Both the position numbers and the translations under genes were made by a program. Positions 6,923-13,232 of a DNA stretch of 19,538 nt are shown piece after piece. The stretch comes from Xenococcus sp039190385 (GTDB lineage: Bacteria > Cyanobacteriota > Cyanobacteriia > Cyanobacteriales > Xenococcaceae), in the NCBI GenBank assembly GCA_039190385.1, contig JBCCYD010000063.1, positions 1-19,538 of the forward strand, read 5' to 3'. Below the pieces are notes generated by a model. That model did no database searches and was not told where the DNA came from. It saw nothing but the letters and a program-made list of their open reading frames with translations. The number at the start of each line of letters is the position of its first letter. The stretch's first letter is position 1.

Positions 6923-7675
6923 CTAGCGAAGTAGACGTATGATTTTGCTGATGAGAGATTTGGGATTATCGCGTCGGCGACGTTGTTGATCTCGCAGATA
7001 AACTTGCTCTCTGCGCTCTTGGGCTTCTAGGCGGTTTTGATATTCTTGTTGTTTATGTGCCAGAGCTTGTTGTTGGATTCGGATATTATTCTCTTTAGTT
7101 TCTGCTAGAGCGTGATTTCGGTAGTGAGCCTGAATATCTTTTTCTATTTGAAATATGCCTTTTCCTAGAAATTGTTCGTTGTCCTTAATTGTAAGGTTGA
7201 TTTGATGGATAACATAGGTAACTACGCCATAGAAGATACCGAAGCCAAAACTTCCTGATAGAAACGCTGTAACACAGAAGCAAAGACAAGAGATTTTTGT
7301 TGCTAATAGAAGCCACAATTTAAACAGAGCTTCTAGCCAAAAAAACAGTTTTGTTCTAGATATAGCCGAGTTCATGTTCTGAACTCCTACTTTATTAAAA
7401 TAGGGAGCTATATTGGCTTTAATCGATATGACGTAGCTAGAAATTCTGCTGATTGCTTTAAATAAGGGGTTTAGACTAAAGAGATAGCCTAGAAACATCA
7501 GGATAAAATATCCCATTAAAACGATTGAACCTCCTTCTGTGTTGCCTAGATAACTCAAGGACTCTTCAGGCAATAGTCCAAATGCCAGTAGCAAACCACC
7601 AAGAAGATGAGGGTAAAGGGAAGTGAGGATGAAAAATCCGCAAGTAAACGCTGCAAATGTCAAGAGTGAAAACAT
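6923..7675 (-). CDS. Multi-span membrane protein of the transfer operon
   Basis: A 250-residue protein with four or five hydrophobic spans, about 3-20, 22-35, 50-67, 112-135 and 138-158, then a long charged helical tail (about 165-250) rich in Q, R and E ending in a very basic stretch. The tail is probably cytoplasmic by the positive-inside rule and likely coiled-coil. It lies directly upstream of a coupling ATPase that lacks membrane helices, so a role as its membrane anchor or docking partner is a reasonable inference. The family is not recognised. The ATG at 7675 has AGG about 11 nt upstream. An intrinsic terminator lies just before the gene, so it probably has its own promoter or receives read-through. 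Confidence 0.8.
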   Translation of the reverse strand: MFSLLTFAAFTCGFFILTSLYPHLLGGLLLAFGLLPEESLSYLGNTEGGSIVLMGYFILMFLGYLFSLNPLFKAISRISSYVISIKANIAPYFNKVGVQNMNSAISRTKLFFWLEALFKLWLLLATKISCLCFCVTAFLSGSFGFGIFYGVVTYVIHQINLTIKDNEQFLGKGIFQIEKDIQAHYRNHALAETKENNIRIQQQALAHKQQEYQNRLEAQERREQVYLRDQQRRRRDNPKSLISKIIRLLR

Positions 7676-7702
7676 ATTAATGAACCTATTAAGTAGAGAA
7701 CT

Positions 7703-7731
7703 AAAAAAAGGTGAACGAGATTTCGTTCACC
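7703..7731 (-). terminator. Rho-independent terminator between peptidase-like and membrane-protein genes
   Basis: Perfect 9-bp stem GGTGAACGA/TCGTTCACC (7710-7718 and 7723-7731, 4-nt loop), followed on the minus strand by seven T. It sits 17 bp past the stop of the peptidase-like gene and 28 bp before the ATG at 7675. It would make the peptidase-like gene a separate unit or lower expression of the downstream transfer genes. Confidence 0.88.
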
Positions 7732-7747
7732 TGGACATCCAAACTAA

Positions 7748-8518
7748 TTAGCTGTTAGTTGGAGGGGTATAGTTAAGACAGGAATTAGCAGGGTTAAATC
7801 CGAATTCAAAGGCAGCGCGTTTGTTGGCTGCTAAATTAGAATCGCCTCCAGAATGTCTTTCTAGTCCTAAGTTCATGAATCGGCTTAAGTCATTAGCAAT
7901 GGTCGCATCCACTGTGGAAAGATCCCCTGAAGGGGCATAGACCTTACCTAGTATTTCACCTGCAAAACAGTCATGCAGAAGGCTTTGTTGGTAGTAATTT
8001 TCGAAGCCCAAATCTAAGGTAGAGGTGGCGTGTTGTCCGATTAAACGAGCGATCATGTAGGCAGAGAGGATGTTAGTGTCTGTAACGGCTTGAGTGACGT
8101 AGTGATCGTCATATTCTTGGTTATTCAATCTGCTTAAAATCAGAAAAATCTCTGGGGGATTGGGACAGTAGCCTGTAATGGTAATAGCTATTTCTCCATT
8201 CCCGCATTTAGGAGTGCGATCTTTTCCGCGAGGACTAGGAAACAGGAAATCAATTTTAGGTGACCCTAGACGATTATAAGAACTTAAACTACCATTGTAG
8301 CTTAGGAGGTTGGTAAAGCGCGTTACCATTGTGTTGAAAGCCTTTTTGGTTGGTTTAATACCCCCTAGTTGTGCATCTCCTGCTAGGACTGGCGGGGTTA
8401 GTTTAAGTAGAAAATAGAGAGTAGCACTCACAAAAATAGCGAGGCTATTTTTGTGTTTTTTGGCACGACGAACTGATTCGCCCTCGGATATATCCGAAGC
8501 AAAAATTGGGTTTTTCAT
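7748..8518 (-). CDS. Degenerate YpfJ-like neutral zinc metallopeptidase homologue, exported
   Basis: A 256-residue protein from the ATG at 8518; a GTG at 8569 would add 17 residues. A basic stretch (RRAKKHK), a hydrophobic core (SLAIFVSATLYFLLKL) and PPVLAGD form a likely signal peptide. The mature part follows the YpfJ/KPN_02809 zinc-peptidase order: CG near 105, YCP near 118, a helix AYMIARLIGQHAT, HDCFAG near 183, then ERHSGG and RAAFEFGF. In active members the helix reads AHEVGHHVQ. Here both zinc histidines and the glutamate are replaced (R, L, Q), so it is probably not a protease. It may act as a structural or binding protein in the envelope, perhaps linked to conjugation. The homology is by eye but matches in five blocks. 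Confidence 0.75.
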   Translation of the reverse strand: MKNPIFASDISEGESVRRAKKHKNSLAIFVSATLYFLLKLTPPVLAGDAQLGGIKPTKKAFNTMVTRFTNLLSYNGSLSSYNRLGSPKIDFLFPSPRGKDRTPKCGNGEIAITITGYCPNPPEIFLILSRLNNQEYDDHYVTQAVTDTNILSAYMIARLIGQHATSTLDLGFENYYQQSLLHDCFAGEILGKVYAPSGDLSTVDATIANDLSRFMNLGLERHSGGDSNLAANKRAAFEFGFNPANSCLNYTPPTNS

Positions 8519-8672
8519 AATTATTGGTAGTGTGAAATAGTTGTTTTGATTAGGTGCGAGATAGTCCACACCTATAGATAGAAAGAAAGGAGGTTATTTC
8601 CCTTTTAGACTAGAAAAAGATTAGAAAAGATATATCATGGTGATTAATACCTCAAAAAGAAGGTGAACGAAT

Positions 8673-8756
8673 AGGAAAGTGATGCACATACATCTATCAC
8701 GCCGTGCAAAAGCAGTAATTGATGTATGTGCAAAAGCAGCTTTCCTAGTGATGTGC
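8673..8756. repeat. Cluster of direct and inverted repeats, iteron-like
   Basis: GTGCAAAAGCAG occurs at 8704-8715 and 8728-8739 (24-bp period). GCACATACATC at 8684-8694 is a perfect inverted match to GATGTATGTGC at 8721-8731. AGGAAAG at 8673-8679 is inverted as CTTTCCT at 8740-8746. ATGTGC recurs at 8751-8756. The phrase AGTGATG begins at 8679 and again at 8747. The nested arrangement suggests a protein-binding array or a structured RNA; no nearby Rep gene supports an origin. Confidence 0.6.
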
Positions 8757-8946
8757 AGTGGCGGGAAAAGTAAAAAACTCAAAAGAGTCAACCTGAACAA
8801 AATACTCTTGGGGAGTGATTTATTTTTCCTTGCTGCCTCTGACACCATTTCAGTGTCGCAATCATCCCACACCACATTTCCCAAATGCAACAACAAATTT
8901 CAGCAATTTCAAAGCGTTGTAAGTATTGATTTAGTGGGAATAATTT

Positions 8947-8998
8947 GGATTTGGGAACAAAGATGGATTTGGGAACACCTTTTCCTAAATCCATTTTT
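8947..8998 (+). repeat. 13-bp direct repeat overlapping a terminator-like hairpin
   Basis: GGATTTGGGAACA occurs at 8947-8959 and 8965-8977. The second copy forms an 11-bp stem ATGGATTTGGG/CCTAAATCCAT with 8984-8994; its one non-Watson-Crick position is a G-U pair on the plus strand, and flanking AAAG/TTTT extends the stem. A T run at 8994-8998 follows, so it could end a plus-strand transcript, though no plus-strand gene is recognised upstream. Confidence 0.45.
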
Positions 8999-9172
8999 GT
9001 TAGTTGTGTTAGTCAAGAGTATGATGAAAATTTATTTGGTTCAGCAAAGAAATTTTGCTTTTCTAGTAAATAAAAACCGTACCTTTTAGAAAAAATGGCG
9101 ATAGAGAGTAATTAAAACCTTCAGTCACCATCTTACAAAAAAGATTACAGCAAAATTACTACTTCTAGATCA

Positions 9173-9742
9173 TTACCGTAATGAGCCATATTCCCTCATT
9201 CGACCAATATCTTTAGTAAACAAGTTATGCAATTCGCCAGATGCTTGTTTCCAGCTAGATACGACGATAAAAACATCTCCATTAGCTTTAGGAACATCAG
9301 GAGCGACACCAAGCATACTGCTATAGGTAAAATTGCCAGATAAAATATCACCATACGTTACCAAACAAAAGACCCCTGTTATCCATTTCCGATTTGGAGA
9401 TATTTGATTAGAAACATCTAACAATGGCTGGCGCAGATCCCGAATAACGGAAAAGCCATCTTTTATATTTAGACTTCCCACACGACAGAATACGTTACAA
9501 CGAGCAAGTTGCAAGAACTCATCAAATAAAGGTGTATCATTTAACACTTTCTCTCGAAATGGAATTAATCGAGACCAAGCATATCTGACAACATCAGATT
9601 CATAACAATGGTAAATTGCATCACTCTTATGTAACTTACTCGTATAGTAAGAGACTGGCTGAGAAATCAAACTAAGTGTTAACAAAGGAATATCCTTTTG
9701 TTCTGGCTTTGAAATATAATTTATTTTATGAAAAATACTCAT
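9173..9742 (-). CDS. Protein of unknown function, divergent from STAND ATPase
   Basis: A 189-residue protein with normal, gene-like composition and no recognisable family. It has no membrane segment or signal peptide. It mixes strand-like stretches (KWITGVFCLVTYG, GDVFIVVSSW) with helical ones (DEFLQLARCNVFCRVGSLN), and has three cysteines in the middle part. It starts at the ATG at 9742 without a strong ribosome binding site. A perfect 12-bp inverted repeat lies 20 to 68 bp upstream, where it would fall in its promoter or leader. It diverges from the STAND ATPase gene at 9990, so shared control is possible. Confidence 0.6.
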   Translation of the reverse strand: MSIFHKINYISKPEQKDIPLLTLSLISQPVSYYTSKLHKSDAIYHCYESDVVRYAWSRLIPFREKVLNDTPLFDEFLQLARCNVFCRVGSLNIKDGFSVIRDLRQPLLDVSNQISPNRKWITGVFCLVTYGDILSGNFTYSSMLGVAPDVPKANGDVFIVVSSWKQASGELHNLFTKDIGRMREYGSLR

Positions 9743-9761
9743 TTGTAGCTAATTAACCAAA

Positions 9762-9810
9762 CGATAGTTCCCACAAAAGTTCCATCACTTAACTAGCCTG
9801 GGAACTATCG
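9762..9810. repeat. Perfect 12-bp inverted repeat in divergent intergenic region
   Basis: CGATAGTTCCCA at 9762-9773 and TGGGAACTATCG at 9799-9810, all 12 positions complementary, with 25 nt between. It sits just upstream of the minus-strand gene at 9742 and about 180 bp before the plus-strand gene at 9990. It could be a two-site operator, an RNA leader hairpin, or the ends of a tiny insertion. Confidence 0.75.
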
Positions 9811-9885
9811 CAACTATATAAACCTATTTATCTTCTAATACTACCTATCACCAGTAGCTGCCTACCATATCAGTTTCGTTATTTT

Positions 9886-9914
9886 TAGACAATTACAATC
9901 AAGCAGAATATAAA
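9886..9914 (+). promoter_or_regulatory. Candidate sigma-70 promoter of the STAND ATPase gene
   Basis: TAGACA at 9886-9891 and TATAAA at 9909-9914 with a 17-nt spacer, about 75 bp before the ATG at 9990. Each box differs from consensus at one position and the spacing is ideal. Confidence 0.55.
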
Positions 9915-9989
9915 ATCAGTCAAATGATATTCTAGCTTTAAATTGATTTCTCTAATTCATTACCAAAATCAATTTAAACTTTAGGGATA

Positions 9990-12900
9990 ATGGGAAAAAA
10001 GAAACTCAATACGGGGGAAAAGGGGTATGCAAGGAGCAGATATATATTCTCTTTTTTTTGTGACTGTTATTTCGCAAAGAGTTCAGTGCCTCAACCCCTT
10101 GAAACAGCTGTTCCAAAAAAACCTGATTTCAAAGAAAATAATTACAGCTTTTTAGTATCTTTCACCTACCAAGAACTAATAGAGAAGCTCAAGTTATACC
10201 AAGATGATATCAAGATATTTCCTGGTAAATATAAAAAGGAAGATATTACGTTAGATGATCGCTATAGAGATATAAAGACATCTTTAGATGCGTTAGAAGA
10301 ATATGGCATTATTGAAAAAAAAGACACAACAATCCTTCCGAATCAAGATCATACATTTTGTTACTTTGTTAGACCTATCAAAGATGAAAAAGAAACAAAT
10401 TTAGCTGATTTCGACAAAGAAACAAATCTAGCTAAGTTCGACAACGAATGGATTAAACGTAATCCTCCTATGAAGACTGTTAGAGATTCTTCAAATACAG
10501 AACAAGCCAGCACACCAAACCAGCGGATAGAATTTAACATTCCAAATAGCTCAAATATTTTTGCTTCACGACGAAAGACACCTCTCGCCAAAATAAAAAA
10601 CGAACTTGAGGAATGTCAATTCCTTGTAATCACAGGAGTAAAAGGGTTTGGAAAGACAGAAATTGCTGTTCAATATTATTGCAAATATAGAGACCTTTAC
10701 CCAGGGGGAATCTTCTGGATTGACGCACAAACTAATTTGAGTTCGAAGTTCAAATTATTTATCAGAAAACTAACAGAAAATAACCAAGAATACCAAGATT
10801 CCGATTTTCAAATAAACGAATGCTGGAATCATTGGAGACAATTAAATAAGGGTAGAAAGTTAATTATTGTAGATGATGTTTTAGATTTTAATGGCATACG
10901 TAATTATCTTCCAAATTTAGAAATCTATAAAGAGTTTCATGTAATACTAACAAGTCACCAAAAACTCTTTGTAGGGAAAAAAATACTCGAACTTATTCCA
11001 CTTGAGTGGGAGGAATCTATATATATAATATACGAGCATTTTCAACGTGCTGACATTGATACCAGCCGATTAGATAATGCAAGCAAAGAAGAGAAACAAG
11101 AACTTTGCGAATTATTGATGAATTGTCCACTCACAATCCACATGGTAGCAATTTATTTGATCAGACATGAGCATTTAAGTTTACAGGATTTGACGAGTCG
11201 ATTTCGTGAACGGGGTATTAAGCATGTATCACTTTCTATTGATAAAAGCTCTTCCTCAATAAGATATCAACATGAAACTTTAGAAATTGCCTTGACATTC
11301 ATCTATGACTTACTGACAGAAGATGCTCAACGCTTAGGCTGTTTACTTGGTATGTTATCATACAGCCCCATCAATCTAGACTTTTTCCGTAATATCAAAA
11401 TTGATTTAACCATAGACGAAGAAAGGCTCGAAGAAATCCTCGCAGAGCTTATAGAAAATCACTTTTTACCAAAAAGAGACGATAATGGTACGTATAGAAA
11501 CTTTGAACTCATCCACAGTTTTTTCAGAGAAAAGCTTAATGAGAGAATTGAAAACAACGACACTTTGATAAAGGAGAATGTCCAAATGCTTGTGAACGAT
11601 GTTGTGGAGATATCAAAACGCATTGTTCTTGAATATGAATCTAGCGAGCGTAGATATTTTGACTCAGAACAATTTCGCTTTTATATAGAACATATAGCTG
11701 AGATTGGAATAAATAATCTCGGACAAGTAAGCCCAGACGATGTAATCTATCCACTGATTAGTTATCTTATTGTTTATAACAATGAATTATTATCCAGAAC
11801 ATCGAGAAAAGATGATAATAATCAACAGCGACCTGCACCTATAAAATTATTTAGTTCATTGATTCAACGTCTTTGCGAGATCGATGAACCTACGAACATA
11901 ATTTGTGAATGTTTTGACAGATTATTTATCTTCTATGACTTTCAGCAATATCTCTACGATACTGAATCTCTTCAGGTATTAGTTAACAAATTTGAGCAAT
12001 TGAGCGACAAAGTAAATTCATGGGATGGTCATCCTAAAGCTGAGGCTACTTTTTTCAAATTGTTAGGGCATGGACTATATGCTTATTCCGAGTTCGAGAA
12101 TCAAAAAAAAGCTGTACGCTTTTTGGTCAGAGTTGCTGATATTGCAGAAATAGAGAAAGAGAAGCAAGGTATATCAAATGACGAAAAAATAGTATGGAAC
12201 TTATTTCTTTTAGCAATGTTAGATCACGCATCTCACACAATGTTCAAAGCTAATAATGATATTGATACAAATTCTATTGTTTTTGACACTTCTTCAAAAA
12301 TGATTGATCGCCTCAATTACTTATATGGAAGTGTTGAGCTAACGTTTCCTTTAAGTCAATTACCTTCTGCTCGCGCTACTCCTTATATTCTTCGTGCTGC
12401 TCATTATCAAGGTCATTTCGGAAATCAATGTTTAATCAAGCTATACTCTGATATTAATAGATATCTCTGCGATAGTAATAATATTAATCAAGATAAATCC
12501 GCGAGGAATAAGAGAGAAATTGAACATTTATATCTTGATGGCATTGAATATTATTTATCTTCTGTACATCTTAGGGTTATTAACTTGTACATGGCATTTC
12601 CTGGAATTAGATTTCTATCGCTAGAGAAAGATTTTCCTAAGAGCCTCAGAGAAGTTGATAGTTATAATGAGTGGATTATTCATGTTATAAACGATAATCA
12701 TCGCTTCAAGTACGAGCATTTTACAAACATATCGCAAGCCATAGGTGATATTGGTCAACAATATCGTGGAATTGCAACTGTTATGCTCTGGTACTGTATG
12801 TTTAAAGTCAAATGTGGCGATTCGGATGTAAATCGTATTTTAGATCAAGCTCAACATTCACTCAGGCGCAGTCGTAGTTTATGGAAACTCGCGCAAAAGA

Positions 12901-13148
12901 CCCTTTATGGAGATGTTTTAATCAAATACTATCTAAAAATAGTGAGTACTAAACAAATATATGTATTGCTCATATCATATCTAAAAAACGGCTTTTTACC
13001 TAAATTAAATGAGATACTACGAAAGACAAAAAGCGAATTTGACGATATTGAACGTAAATACAAGATATCTGACTCTCATATAAAAAGGGATAATATAGAA
13101 AAAATATGTTTATTTTACGATCTTTTGTCTATGGATTTTATTTCATGA
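9990..13148 (+). CDS. NB-ARC-type STAND ATPase with N-terminal winged-helix-like domain
   Basis: A 1052-residue protein. Residues 53-128 look like a winged helix (FTYQELIEKL, RDIKTSLDALEEYGIIEKKD). A linker carries two tandem 9-residue units (KETNLADFD, KETNLAKFD, 134-151). The NB-ARC core follows: FASRR linker at 191, P-loop GVKGFGKT at 216-223, YPGGIFWIDAQ near 237, Walker B LIIVDDV at 291-297, a VILTSHQK sensor near 319, and NCPLTIHMVA as the GLPL-like motif. The remaining 600 or so residues are mostly helical and without clear repeats, probably the sensor. STAND proteins oligomerise on sensing a trigger; in bacteria many act in phage defence or transcription control. No nuclease, protease or TIR effector is visible. 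The start has AGGG five nt upstream. Defence is an inference. Confidence 0.85.
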   Translation: MGKKKLNTGEKGYARSRYIFSFFCDCYFAKSSVPQPLETAVPKKPDFKENNYSFLVSFTYQELIEKLKLYQDDIKIFPGKYKKEDITLDDRYRDIKTSLDALEEYGIIEKKDTTILPNQDHTFCYFVRPIKDEKETNLADFDKETNLAKFDNEWIKRNPPMKTVRDSSNTEQASTPNQRIEFNIPNSSNIFASRRKTPLAKIKNELEECQFLVITGVKGFGKTEIAVQYYCKYRDLYPGGIFWIDAQTNLSSKFKLFIRKLTENNQEYQDSDFQINECWNHWRQLNKGRKLIIVDDVLDFNGIRNYLPNLEIYKEFHVILTSHQKLFVGKKILELIPLEWEESIYIIYEHFQRADIDTSRLDNASKEEKQELCELLMNCPLTIHMVAIYLIRHEHLSLQDLTSRFRERGIKHVSLSIDKSSSSIRYQHETLEIALTFIYDLLTEDAQRLGCLLGMLSYSPINLDFFRNIKIDLTIDEERLEEILAELIENHFLPKRDDNGTYRNFELIHSFFREKLNERIENNDTLIKENVQMLVNDVVEISKRIVLEYESSERRYFDSEQFRFYIEHIAEIGINNLGQVSPDDVIYPLISYLIVYNNELLSRTSRKDDNNQQRPAPIKLFSSLIQRLCEIDEPTNIICECFDRLFIFYDFQQYLYDTESLQVLVNKFEQLSDKVNSWDGHPKAEATFFKLLGHGLYAYSEFENQKKAVRFLVRVADIAEIEKEKQGISNDEKIVWNLFLLAMLDHASHTMFKANNDIDTNSIVFDTSSKMIDRLNYLYGSVELTFPLSQLPSARATPYILRAAHYQGHFGNQCLIKLYSDINRYLCDSNNINQDKSARNKREIEHLYLDGIEYYLSSVHLRVINLYMAFPGIRFLSLEKDFPKSLREVDSYNEWIIHVINDNHRFKYEHFTNISQAIGDIGQQYRGIATVMLWYCMFKVKCGDSDVNRILDQAQHSLRRSRSLWKLAQKTLYGDVLIKYYLKIVSTKQIYVLLISYLKNGFLPKLNEILRKTKSEFDDIERKYKISDSHIKRDNIEKICLFYDLLSMDFIS
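10389..10442 (+). repeat. 27-bp in-frame tandem duplication in STAND gene linker
   Basis: Two adjacent 27-nt units (10389-10415 and 10416-10442) encode KETNLADFD and KETNLAKFD. The DNA copies differ at a few positions, so the duplication is not brand new. It lies in the linker between the winged-helix-like part and the ATPase. Confidence 0.7.
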
Positions 13149-13232
13149 CTCAGATGAGACGTTTTATTATTAGAAAATGCGTTTTTGTAAATTATTCCAT
13201 ATTTTAAAAATTACATTTACTGTAAGCTCTTT

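Larger units (their letters stand above)
8570..9172. other. Repeat-rich intergenic region, no convincing gene
   Basis: A 603-bp stretch between two minus-strand genes. An open frame on each strand exists near 8621-9089, but their translations have random-looking composition. The region contains a repeat cluster at 8673-8756 and a direct-repeat/hairpin unit at 8947-8998, plus a smaller hairpin AGCAAA/TTTGCT at 9043-9059. It could hold promoters for the leftward genes, a small RNA, or a replication or transfer control site. Confidence 0.5.

Noticed and set aside
8621..8896. Minus-strand open frame of 91 residues in the repeat region
   Set aside because: Biased composition, no plausible ribosome binding site and no similarity; its frame is created by the inverted repeats.
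8679..9089. 136-residue open frame on the plus strand
   Set aside because: It starts at a GTG inside the repeat cluster, has random-looking composition and internal duplication (WIWEQ, WIWEH) that comes from the DNA repeat, and resembles no protein family.
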